Position numbers and translations under genes: made by a program
Shown: one piece after another, positions 23,342-33,199 of the stretch
Numbering within the stretch: position 1 is the first letter of the stretch
How the letters are laid out: the number at the start of each line of letters is the position of its first letter
Assembly: GCA_019054805.1 (NCBI GenBank)
Contig: JAHQIY010000011.1
Span: 3,043,001-3,107,000 of the forward strand
Reading direction: 5' to 3'
DNA length: 64,000 nucleotides
Source: Brachionus manjavacas
Lineage: Eukaryota > Rotifera > Eurotatoria > Ploima > Brachionidae
The notes under the pieces: generated by a model
What the model was told of the DNA's origin: nothing
Databases searched by the model: none
Seen by the model: the letters and a program-made list of their open reading frames with translations, nothing else

Positions 23342-24814
23342 ATGGTTACACTAAGAAAATATATTAAAATGATAATTGATTCAAAATCATCCTGCACAGA
23401 GAAAGAAATTCTGACTAAAAATCCTGATTCGTACAAAACCAGGGTTATTCGCAAACTAGGAAATGCAGAACTTGTTTATGAGGCTGAATTGGTAAACATG
23501 GGATGTCTACTACCATTTAGCCTATTGTTCGAATCCAAGATAAACTTGTTCGAGCATAGACACAAAATACACAAGGCATTGGATGCATGGAAGAAAGCGC
23601 ATCCACTTTTGTGTGCCAAAATAAAGATCGAGTATGATCCAGAGCATGCCAAATTTTCCAGGCAGAGATACTTTGTGTATGCTTCTAGACGAAAAATTCG
23701 TTCGATGGAAAATGTGAAATTTGTGCGCGTAAAGCACGAGAACGAGTGGCAAGTGTATCATGAGCAAGAAATGAACGCAAAGCCAGTCGACTCAAAAAAC
23801 GGACTACTTTGGCGCTTGATGTTCATTCAATTGAGTGAGAACAAATACTGCATGCTTTTCACTGTGCATCACGCAATAATTGATGGAAGAAATGGTGCTG
23901 TTATTTTGCAGCAATTGTTGGACCTGATTGAGAAAAGTGTCAAAAATCACAAACTCAATACCAAAGTGGTTCAGATCGAGGCTTCCATGGAAGAAAAATT
24001 GTTCAAAAACAACCAAAAAGAATTGAGTGAAATTCGCTTGAATCATGATTATCACATTCCACATGAGAACAGGATGGCAACGGAGCTCAAAAATCAGTCG
24101 TCTCTGAGCACTCGAACTCGATACAAGTGTTTTAAGATCGAGGCGAATAAAATGAAGCGATTGTATGCAAAAGCCAAAGAGCATGGAACAAAGCTGGCTG
24201 GCTGCTTGAACATTGTGACTGCTTTGGCCTATTTTCAATTGTACAGACAATTTAAATGTGACAAAAAGCTCATGGAATGCATTTATTTTCACATGTTGGC
24301 CAACTTGAGACCATTACTGAACATGGACAATTTGACGATGGGCTTTTGGCCGGTTCCGCTCAATGGTCACTTGACAACAGCTAATTTAATGGACACGCCA
24401 ATTGACAAACAATTTTTGGCAAAACATTTCTGGAAAATGGCCAAGCAAGAATCGGACTCGATTCACGAGAGAATTGCACACAATGAGCTGTATGAAAATG
24501 CTAAGCTTAGCAGTGCTTTGCTCGATTTGATAGACAACGATTTTAAGTTTGAAAATGGAGCTGTCCACTTTGCCATGTCCAATTTGGGCAAAGTAGCTGT
24601 TTATAAACAATTTGAGTTGTTCAAAGTAAATGAAATTTATTTCAGTGTTTCGTGTGCTGAGAACAGGTGGTCAAGCGTTAACTTTCACGGATTGTGTACA
24701 TTTGAGGATACACTTTGCTGGAGTTTTTCATACAATTCAAAATATTTTGACCAAAAAGTTGTGCACACTTTAATTGAAAATATTCACTTTATTATTGACT
24801 CAATAATTGCATGA
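23342..24814 (+). CDS. HHxxxDG acyltransferase (condensation / alcohol acetyltransferase-like), intact copy
   Basis: 490 aa, no intron. Residues 176-182 are HHAIIDG, the catalytic HHxxxDG motif of the chloramphenicol-acetyltransferase-like superfamily (condensation domains, alcohol and polyketide acyltransferases). The catalytic His would take a proton from an alcohol or amine that attacks an acyl-CoA or carrier-bound thioester. Other landmarks are the N-terminal IRKLGNAELVYEAEL, FWPVPLNGH and FAMSNLGKV; the DFGWG motif of plant BAHD enzymes is absent. There is no signal peptide or membrane segment. Length fits a stand-alone two-lobed enzyme. The gene forms a divergent pair with the frameshifted copy at 19186-20666. 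The substrate cannot be read, and horizontal origin is possible but untested. Confidence 0.85.
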   Translation: MVTLRKYIKMIIDSKSSCTEKEILTKNPDSYKTRVIRKLGNAELVYEAELVNMGCLLPFSLLFESKINLFEHRHKIHKALDAWKKAHPLLCAKIKIEYDPEHAKFSRQRYFVYASRRKIRSMENVKFVRVKHENEWQVYHEQEMNAKPVDSKNGLLWRLMFIQLSENKYCMLFTVHHAIIDGRNGAVILQQLLDLIEKSVKNHKLNTKVVQIEASMEEKLFKNNQKELSEIRLNHDYHIPHENRMATELKNQSSLSTRTRYKCFKIEANKMKRLYAKAKEHGTKLAGCLNIVTALAYFQLYRQFKCDKKLMECIYFHMLANLRPLLNMDNLTMGFWPVPLNGHLTTANLMDTPIDKQFLAKHFWKMAKQESDSIHERIAHNELYENAKLSSALLDLIDNDFKFENGAVHFAMSNLGKVAVYKQFELFKVNEIYFSVSCAENRWSSVNFHGLCTFEDTLCWSFSYNSKYFDQKVVHTLIENIHFIIDSIIA

Positions 24815-25733
24815 AATTTAACAATTCATTATTTTCTATTGTATCTTTTTTGATTCAATTTTTTTTAAATTAATTAATTTTTTTTTATGTATTTTTTTTA
24901 CAACTAAATTTTTCTATTTTCCCGGTTTAATTTTTTTTTCAAATTATTTTTTAAATTTTTAAATTGCAAATTTTTCAAATAAAAAAAATTTCAAAAATGA
25001 TTTTTAAATCACCTGAGTTTTTGAAATATTAACAAAGTGTTCGTGTCATTTGAAATTTGCTTAGTGCGCCAATTTAATTTTCGAAATTTAATTTTTTAAT
25101 TTAGAACAAGATTAAAATGATCGCTATTTTTCGATTAATTTAAAATTTTTTTAAAACAAAATTGCGAGAAAATATTTAATTATATAGCGTTATTACTCGA
25201 TTTACACGACATGTCATTATATCTGGCTATTCAGAATTAACGACTGGGTCTTATAACATTAATAAAGATTATTTAATGGCATGTCATAAAAATCGACCTA
25301 ACACTTTATTTAAAATTTCATACTAATTTTACCAATGTTTTCAATTGAATTGGTTTTATTTTTTAATTTAAAGAAGATTTTTTTTTCAATTTATAATTTC
25401 TTTTGGCTATATAAGATTAAGTTTTATTTAATCTCTAATGACTCTTAGTTTTTTTTTTGAAATTTCTTGTTTTTAATTTATTTTTCAATTAATCTCAAAA
25501 AAAATTTCCGATATATAAATTGTGGTCATAATTATAAAACTGAGTAGATGATTAGATTTTAGAATATTTTAGCATTTTTTTCAACAGGGTTCTTTTTTTT
25601 GAATTTAGTATGGACAGCATATTCCATGTGAAAATTTCCAAGACAATTTTTAAATGGTTTTAAATTGAAATTATTTTAGAAAAGTTAAACTAAATTTAAA
25701 TTAAATTTTTTTTAGTTAGTTTTTTATATATTT
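23508..25733 (-). repeat. right arm of the inverted repeat
   Basis: Inverse copy of 18142-20491. At its outer end (25680-25733) it carries only the tail of the sulfotransferase gene found intact beside the left arm, which suggests the left side was the source. The MITE-like element is present at 25190-25302, but the ~140-bp segment at 18355-18490 is missing. Confidence 0.9.
25190..25302. mobile_element. short palindromic MITE-like element (right copy)
   Basis: Inverse copy of the element at 18697-18810, with the same ends around GACATGTCAT and GGCATGTCAT. Confidence 0.55.
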
Positions 25734-25801
25734 TCAATTAGTCTCAAAAGAACTTGTATTTTTTAATTTATTAGTTTTTTAAAAATATTTACAGTCTCTG
25801 T

Positions 25802-26462
25802 GATTTAATTTGGCTTAAATTTTTTGGGGGTGACAAATTTAATTTTTTTAAGATGACAAAAATAACTAAAAGTGGTGACTAATTTAATCTATTTTAGCTG
25901 ACAATAAAAAAAACTAAACGACTGACAAATATATATATATTGAGATGACAATTTAATAATTTTGCACTGACAAAATTTTATTCATTTTTATTTTATTTTA
26001 TTTTAGTTCTAATTAAGCTATTTAGTTCGATTTGAGTGGAAATCAAAAATAATGACCCTATGCTTCACAAGGAGTGAATAAGGAAAAAAAAAGAAAAGCT
26101 ATTTAGTAATTTAATTCTCTAAGATTGTAAGGAATGAACTAAAATTGTGACGTTTTCTCATAGTTGAGTCTAGCTTGATGATGAGATTTGGACAAAACGG
26201 TTTGTCATAATCGTCTGGAGGTTCCTTCCGATTTTGTTGCTATAGTTCAAGATTTTGATTTTTATTGTGACCTCAAAATCATTAATTTGCTGTAAAAAAT
26301 AATTAATTAGTCAAAAAGTATTTTTGTCACTCAAATCATTATTTTATCAGTCAATTAATTTATTTGTCATCATATGTAGTTTTTTTGTCAGTAGATTTAG
26401 TCTTTTTTGTCAGTAAAATTTAATTTTTTTTGTCAGTCCATTAATTGATGGCCATTTAATTT
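25802..26462. mobile_element. inverted element with ~23-bp TGACA arrays at both ends
   Basis: On the left, TGACA/TGACT starts at 25831, 25854, 25876, 25899, 25923, 25946 and 25968, a period of 22-24 bp. On the right, the complement (GTCA) starts at 26310, 26326, 26350, 26366, 26387, 26409 and 26432, less regular but 21-23 bp at the outer end. Units look like TGACAAAAAxxCTAAAxxxx. Sequences just outside (about 25802-25830 and 26436-26462) are also loosely inverse. The ~320-bp middle has no ORF. This resembles a foldback-type or MITE element with arrayed ends. Confidence 0.6.
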
Positions 26463-27840
26463 TAGATTTTCTTTAAGATTTTTCAATTCACTTTATCAAT
26501 TTTTAAGTTTGGTTTTTTATTTAAAGTTTGCGCTTAAAAAGGTTTGTCGTTAATATTAAAATTTAACCTATCATGTTACGTCAGTTTTTTGCTTCAGTAT
26601 CGGGTAAAAATAATATCGAGTCAATATTTATTAAACATCATCATTGTTCAAAGCATCGTGAGCATCGCAGCATGGAAATGAGATGATGTTTTGGACAAAA
26701 TAATCAACCTTTTCTTGAAATACTAGTACCTATTTCTCCCTTTTACTTCATATTGATAAAGCATTGCATATTTTGTTACCTTAAACAGTCCGATACCTGT
26801 AAATTATAATTTGTTCGTAAAATGGGCGATTATTATTATTTTATATCATAAAACAAGCAAAAATTTTTTACTTTATAAATGATATAAGTTTCCTAAAGAA
26901 ATGACCTTTATTTTTAGATTTACACAGGATTATTTTTTTATAATAAAATATCAATCAGCTTAATTTGTCAAAATAAATTTATTAAACTAAATTTTTATGA
27001 TTAAATTATGCATTGCAGACAAATGGTTTACTTCTGATAAACCTTCTGATAAACCATTGAAATACTTAATTAAATGAAATTTTCAATAAATAAATATAAT
27101 CAATCATTTCTGAAATTAAATTTACTTCAACTAAATATATTTTTAAGAAATATCTCACCTGCCTTCAAAAAAATTTTTTTTTCGAAAAAGTGAGCTTAAA
27201 GCCCTCCAGATCAGAATCAACCTCTTAGATTCAAATTCAAAAGAGACCAAGAACGCAATTATAAGAGCCATGTACTAGTAGATATTTGGACAATTTGGAG
27301 TATACAAGCATATGTGTTGAGCAAATTCATAATTTTTCATTACCAAAATTGTCACTCTAGAAGCAAAAAGAGAACTATCCTTAAATGAAAATGATTAGAA
27401 ATCTAGTCGTAATAAAACTGAATACAAATACTAAGACTTTTTTCAGAAGCTAAAAAAAGCACTTCAAAAAAACTTCCTTGTTACTCCTAAAATAAGAGAT
27501 GATATATTGCCTAATAGAATTATCAAAAGAATGGTTAATGAAGTTAGTATTTTTATGATAATTAAGCTATTAAAATGATTCGGCATTTAGAACAAGACCA
27601 CAATTGGAAATTATAATTAGAAATTAGATTAAAAGAACATAATTGAAACTGATAAAGAGACAAAAATTCGTCTTATTTAGTTCTGTTTATCATCACTTCA
27701 TTGGTTGTATTGAAAATTGATTTTCCAAGCTATTTTGTAATTATAAAATCAGAATTTTAAGCTACCCTTCTAAAGGACCTTTACTAATTTGCAAGCCTTT
27801 ATGATGAAAAAAAAAAATTCGATTAAAACAAGACTAGGAA
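26463..27840. other. non-coding stretch with possible decayed transposon DNA
   Basis: No ORF of note. A less AT-rich patch at 26570-26800 contains the inverse of a 15-mer at about 2738. From 27180 to 27560 there are short codon-like runs (for example ELKALQIRINLLDS) but no family is identifiable. Confidence 0.35.
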
Positions 27841-28140
27841 AGGAATAAGTGTGAGCCTCACAACTAACTGCTGGACATCAGTTCTATACTTCTAATTTAT
27901 TAGCTTTATTGCTCATTTTCTGACAATTAACAAAATTTAAAATCTTTATAATAAGCTATTCGACATGTTTTAGGTGGTCATTGATCAAGGAATATCTCTG
28001 GATATATAACATTTTTGAAGAGTTTTCAATTCTATGAAAAACCAAATTTATTACAACTGAAAATGTGAGTTACATGCTTCAAATGTCAAAAACATTGGTT
28101 TGGAAATGATCCCATGTAAAGCTCTTTTATTAAATATGTT
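27841..28140 (+). pseudogene. hAT transposase relic
   Basis: Frames read GISVSLTTNCWTSV then TTENVSYMLQMSKTL and, after a shift, IPCKALLLNM. These match in order the TTDCWTS, TTDNVNSMIQMSK and IPCIGHLLNL blocks of the transposase at 1-1300. Several stops and shifts are present; the middle is shortened. Confidence 0.75.
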
Positions 28141-28205
28141 TGTTTCCAGTTTCCTGAAAGAGATAATTCAAACAATAAACATTATGAAGAAAATTGTCAA
28201 TCTAA
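28141..28205 (+). repeat. duplicate of the Ulp1-like 3' segment
   Basis: The sequence around TTTCCTGAAAGAGATAATTC is almost identical to 29668-29728, the end of the Ulp1-like relic, and is joined here directly to the hAT relic. Confidence 0.6.
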
Positions 28206-28660
28206 ATACCAGAATATTAAACCACACTATGCTGAAGGATCAGAGAAGCAAAATCTTGATTATTCCAATGGTCTAAAAATCAATATAATTGTTGATCGTT
28301 TTACCATATTCAGTCAATCATTTAAGAGATGTAGCTAAACTGCTTCGAATTATTATCATTCAACAATCTTGATTTGATGAAAAAACAAAGTAAAATAAGT
28401 GAAAAACAACAACAAATTATACAAAAAGTATTTAAGTATTTAGAAAGACAAGTACAATTAATGGTTGAAAGCATCATTAAAAAATTAGGAATCGATAAAT
28501 TAAAAATTATCGAAAACAAATAAATCTCCTGCTCAGTTCCAAAGAATTTAATTTTTTTTTTTGGTGGTAGCTGTTGGTGGTGTTTAAGCTCAGGACGTGT
28601 CAGTATTAACAACTCCAAGTTGAGTTTTTTAAGTTTCTAATCGGTTTTGTGTTCCCTTGT

Positions 28661-28676
28661 ACGGATCCGAACACTA
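28661..28676 (-). repeat. hAT-like terminal sequence
   Basis: Minus-strand reading TAGTGTTCGGATCCGT resembles a hAT end and the terminus at 6017-6037. It may be the right end of the hAT relic at 27841-28140. Confidence 0.4.
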
Positions 28677-28783
28677 ATTATAATCGACTTGAATTTTCTA
28701 AAACGTTCTTTTAAAAGTTTTATAAATTAATTGAACAAAATAAATAAAGCTTAAAATTCTTCTTTTGATTTTTAAAGTAATGC

Positions 28784-28985
28784 TTGCATAAAAAATCTAA
28801 TCTAGTATTATGTGAACTCAAAAATGAGAAAACCATTAGAATGCTAGCGTTAGTTAAGAAAAATCTAAGAAATGAAAATGACTTCACTCATGTTTACATT
28901 AATAGTCATAAGACAAAACTTCAAAGAGATATTCTGCTTGAAAAAAGAAAATTTTTTTTAAAATTTCACTACAACATCTGATAGC
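28784..28985 (+). pseudogene. LINE ORF fragment
   Basis: The frame gives ENDFTHVYINSHKTKLQRDI, like the VYINxDLTxxQR block found in first or linking regions of LINE proteins. Only about 65 codons survive. Confidence 0.4.
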
Positions 28986-29222
28986 AAGTCGAGTCAACCA
29001 AAGCCGATGAATAACAACAAATCAGCTAGCAAATCAACAGCCCACTCACTCTTGCCTACCCGTAGCCATGACAACCTGAGTGAAGCAAAGTCGATTAACA
29101 CCAACAAGTTTGCTAGCATATTATTAGGAGACTCAAATTGGTTTTAGTTATGAGGTGAATAGATTGAGTTAATATGATATATTATCTGGTTCTAAAATCA
29201 ATGATATAATCGTTAATTTTTA

Positions 29223-29760
29223 CATGAAAACTCTAATTTGAACGTCAAATGTTCTCATATTGACTCTCTTATCATCAATAAAATTTTAGATGAGAATCTT
29301 CGAGGGGTATCGAAATCTGTTGAGAAAAATTCTAAAACCGACTTTCAGTTGCTATTTTGTTCAATTTTATTTAATAAAAATCATTGGGTCTTGATTGTTT
29401 TTGATACTTATCAAAAAAAATCAAGTATTATGATTCAATTTATAAAAGTTATAACTAGATTATTGAAAAAATTCGTGGAGTTCTTAAAAAGTTTCTTTGG
29501 CCGACTCAGATTCATGGATGATACTAAATGACCATTTGTACCCAAAACAATATGGAAACGATATAGATTGTGGCGTTTTTATCTGTGCCTATTCAAAGTA
29601 CTTATCATATGACAAGCCAATTTTTATTCAATCAAAATGATATTCAGAAAATATGTGAATGTGTTTCGAGTTTCCTGAAAGAGATAATTCAAACGATAAA
29701 ACATTATGAAGAAAATTGTCAATATAAGAAACGAACACAATCCTTTTAAGAAGACATTAT
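29223..29760 (+). pseudogene. Ulp1-like cysteine protease (C48) relic
   Basis: The first frame has LFNKNHWVLIVFDTYQKK with the catalytic-type His, and a second frame (after a break near 29528) has YPKQYGNDIDCGVFICAY with the Gln and Cys of the active site (Cys codon 29569-29571). This matches the H...D...Q-C layout of Ulp1/SENP peptidases. Such domains are often carried by DNA transposons; its mobile partner is not clear here. A copy of its last ~60 bp is fused to the hAT relic at 28141. Confidence 0.7.
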
Positions 29761-29784
29761 GTTATTTTATTATATTACTTTATA

Positions 29785-29835
29785 TTTATATTATTGCAAT
29801 AAACTATTAAACAACTATCCTTGTTATTCTTCCAG
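29785..29835 (+). repeat. 5' LTR remnant of Ty3 element A
   Basis: The 51 bases ending ...TATCCTTGTTATTCTTCCAG recur at 34943-34994 with one clear mismatch. AATAAA lies inside. A TGGTAGCAGCG word follows at about 29845 and may be a tRNA primer site. Confidence 0.65.
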
Positions 29836-29917
29836 GAACAACTTGGTAGCAGCGATAAAAACAACAATTGATCAATTAAGAAGTATACGAAACTAGTTAA
29901 ATAAAAAAAATTTTTGA

Positions 29918-30765
29918 ATGTCCATTTTGGTACCAATTGAAGACAAAAAGCCGTTTAATTCATAGAAAGTAGAGGAACTGAAAGGAGTACTCTTGGCTCA
30001 GACTGGATGCTTGGGTGCGAGATACTTGGTCTCAGAAAGCGATGAACTTGAATAAGTATCCGAAGAAGCTTTCAATGTAGAAGCTTTTTGTAAGAGAGCC
30101 AAGCGGCAAATTTAGGTATTAATGAGGCGGACCTGCCTATGGCTGTTATACCATTCCTAAGAGGGAGTGCTCTAAGCACAATTAAAAACATGATCATGAA
30201 AAACAAGAACTTGAAATGTGATGACATAAAGGCGCATTTCAAGAATTCAAATAAATTGATTCAGGTAGAATCGATGAATCTTACGGAACTGATTAACCCC
30301 AATTTGGATGGTTTAGGTTGCGACGAATTCTTAATCAGATTTAAGAATCTTTGTTATAAGCTATCACGTACACACGAATCTGATAAAGTTCGTTTACTAA
30401 TTAAAGCAGTCCCAAAGAGAATTGGTGAGGAATTAATGCTCAGGCAAATAGAGCGTCTAGACGAAGCTCTTAATGTTGTTAAGGTAATGCATAGCTGCAT
30501 GGGGAAAATATCTTACAAGACAGATAAAGTCAAAATAGCTCGATATGTTGGCAGTAATAAATCGAAGGCTAGTAGCAATAAATTTTACCATTACGCTAAA
30601 AACGATGGTAATAGACCTCAGTATTATCAAAAAACAGACACTGGACTCAAAAAGAAGACTTACGGTAAAAAGGATGACATAGTATGCTATAAGTGCAATA
30701 AAAGTGGCCATCTTAAAAAAGACTGGAAGTCTAAGTTTAAAGACAAAGGTCACAAAGGAAATTAG
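29918..30765 (+). pseudogene. Ty3 element A: gag with zinc knuckle
   Basis: The ATG at 29918 begins a gag whose first ~70 codons hold TAG and TAA stops, then a shift leads into the open stretch 30139-30765. That part has a capsid-like region and a CCHC knuckle CYKCNKSGHLKKDW in which the last Cys is Trp. It ends at a TAG, and the protease follows in the same frame. Confidence 0.75.
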
Positions 30766-31188
30766 ATGAAAATCAATGTGGCAAACGCTATATCAGCAAG
30801 TGCATCATCAGCCGATGAAGATCAGTGTAATATGGCAGCTGAAGGGAAATTACTTACCAGTCGTGGGTTAATTGACGGGAAACCCATGAAAATTTCGTTC
30901 GATTGCGGCGCAACCGTCTCCATAATTTCAAACAAAATGATTGACAAACATGTAATGGAGATCATCCCGACGAACAAGAAAGTAAAAAAAGCAGACAACT
31001 CTGTTCTAAAGATTGATAAAATGACCAAGAAAATAGAGGTAAACATAAGCGGACACATATGTTTTTTTGAATTCTGGGTGATAGATATTCAAGAAAATGA
31101 TGCACTACTTGGTTTGGATTGGTTAAACTTAACCGTTGCTGGAGTCTTTCCAAATCTAAATACAATTATATTTTCAAGCTTTCTATAA
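30766..31188 (+). pseudogene. Ty3 element A: aspartic protease region
   Basis: ISFDCGATVSIIS is the active site with the usual DTG/DSG changed to DCG; ALLGLDWL is the second protease landmark. It is in frame with gag across a TAG, and the downstream acidic linker (31119-31436) is in another frame. Confidence 0.7.
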
Positions 31189-31439
31189 TCTTAGATTCCG
31201 ATATGAAAGATGACGAGAGTTCAGAAGGTATTCTTACAACAGAAGGAATACATGACGAAAATATATTCGAAGAAGAGTGGCCCTTAGATAAGGAAAGCCA
31301 TAGTTTTGAATGTAAACCAGAGCAAAAGCTCGACGTAGAGGAATCCGAAGTTTTCAAGATGGCAGTATACTCGTTGAAAAAAATCTTTGCAATGGATGCC
31401 AAAGAACTGGGGATATGCAATGTTGATACTATTTAAATA

Positions 31440-32700
31440 ATCACTACGGATGAAGAATTATTCATCAAACCGTATTGAAAGTCACTTGCAGAACGCGAAC
31501 ACATAAAAAATGAAGTAATTAAAATGCTCGAAGCCGGTATCATCGAACAATCAACATCGCCTTGGAGCGCACCATTGGTGCTGATGCCAAAGAAGGATGG
31601 CACGAAAAGATTCTGTTTAGATTACAGAGAACTTAATAAAAAGACTAAAACTGAAAACTGGCCATTACCAAGGATTGAGGACATTTTAGACAGACTAGGT
31701 GGCTCAACTTACTTTACCACGTTTGATCTGGCCAGTGGATACTGGCAAATAGCAGAGCACTTTGAATCTAAGTGCAAGACTGGTTTCTCGACACTAGACG
31801 GACACTACCAATTCAAGAGATTACCTTTCGGACTAAGAAACGGACCAGCTCAGTTTTGCAAAATTATGGATCGTGTTTTATGAGGAAGATCATACTGCGA
31901 AGTTTATCTCGATGATATAATTGTTCATTCAAAAACAGCAAAGGAACATTTGGAACACATAAAGCTAGTAGCTGAAGCTCTTAAAAAGGCAGTTCTAAAA
32001 ATAAAGCCTTCCAAATGTAGGTGGTTTGCCAAGAGAATAAAAGTCTTAGGGTATGTTATCACTGGTAAAACTGTCGAAATTGACCCCATTAAAGTTGAAG
32101 CGATAAAAAAACGAGCACCACCTAAAAATTTGTTTAGTTTCCTCGGAATTACAAACTACTACCGTAGGTTTGTCAGGGATTATGCAAATATCGCACAACC
32201 ATTGTTCAAACTTTTTAAACTAGACGTTTGATTTGAATGGTTAGAAGCGCAATAAAAGCTTTTAGTTCATTAAAAGAAGCCTTAATTTCGTACCCTATTC
32301 TTAGACAAATAAACTTCAAAAGAAGCTTTATAATTCACTCAGATGCATCTTGCATTGCTATCGGAGCTATACTAGCACAGGTAGACGAGTTTGGATTGGA
32401 ATATAATGTGTGCAATGCTTCAAGACTTCTTACAAAACCCGAAGTGAACTACACAATCACTGAGAAGGAATGTCTCTCAGTTGAATTTGGATTTATAGAG
32501 TTTCGAAGATACGTATATGGTAGAATTGTTGAAGTAGTCACGGATCATGTTGCGTTAAAATGGTAAATGAGTAAAAAAATCCTACGGCTAGATTGGCGAA
32601 ATGGCCATCATGTTACAAGATTACGACATAAAGATAACACATCGCAATAGAACAGCTCACGGTAACGCCGATGCGATAAGTAGACCTGTGTTAATGTTAA
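31440..32700 (+). pseudogene. Ty3 element A: reverse transcriptase and RNase H, broken
   Basis: RT blocks include EAGIIEQSTSPWSAP, FCLDYRELN, FDLASGYWQI, LPFGLRNGPAQF, YLDDIIVHS and LGYVITGKTV. RNase H blocks include IHSDASCIAIGAIL, YTITEKECLSVEF and VTDHVALKW, ending at HGNADAISRP. Breaks: TGA at 31881-31883, TGA at 32229-32231, a frame change near 32235 and back near 32570, and TAA at about 32564-32566. Confidence 0.9.
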
Positions 32701-32814
32701 CTGAGTCTTCAGATAATAATGATGACACAGAAGCCAATGTATCCTCAAAGGCACAAAACAAGGCTCACACCATTCAAACTGAAACCTTACCATTGGGCAT
32801 CAATGTTTGAATAA

Positions 32815-33164
32815 AAATTATGGGCTTACGTGATAAACTTCATCCTAAATATCAAGGTCCTTTTAAAATCATCGAAATTACTAAAAATCAAAATTAAATT
32901 GTCGAAGACCAGTTTGGCCAAAGACCAAAAGACACGTTCCCACTACAACGCTTAAAGGTGGATAAGGCACCATTGAACCCGGGGGATGAGTCAAATGTTT
33001 ACAAGATGGAAAAGGTAATCGACCATAGACTTAGTAAAAACAATAAGTACGAATTTTATGTAAAATGGTCTGGCTTTTCTAATAAGCATAATACATGGGA
33101 ACCGGCGGAAATTTTTATTGATAAGTCCACACTCGATAGATATTGGAAAAAGTTAGGAAAATAG
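32815..33164 (+). pseudogene. Ty3 element A: integrase C-terminal tail and chromodomain
   Basis: GLRDKLHPKYQGPFKIIEI is the GPY/F-type end of a Ty3 integrase. The next ORF (32958-33164) holds a chromodomain: KMEKVIDHR, YEFYVKWSGF, NTWEPAEIF. Only about 130 bp separate this from the RNase H end, so the zinc-binding and DDE parts of integrase are deleted. The chromodomain marks the element as a chromovirus-type Ty3 member. Confidence 0.85.
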
Positions 33165-33199
33165 CATCCTAATGATAAAAAAACCAAAGCTAAGGGGAA

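Noticed and set aside
18142-25733. Inverted repeat as a pure assembly artefact
   Set aside because: The arms differ by a ~140-bp indel, many non-coding changes, one residue change and different N-termini, so two real loci are more likely. Long reads would settle it.
28322-28618. 98-codon minus-strand ORF
   Set aside because: Overlaps hAT/Ulp1 relic DNA on the other strand and shows no domain.
31881-32231. TGA read as Trp in Ty3 element A
   Set aside because: TAA and frameshifts also break the element; simple decay explains the stops.
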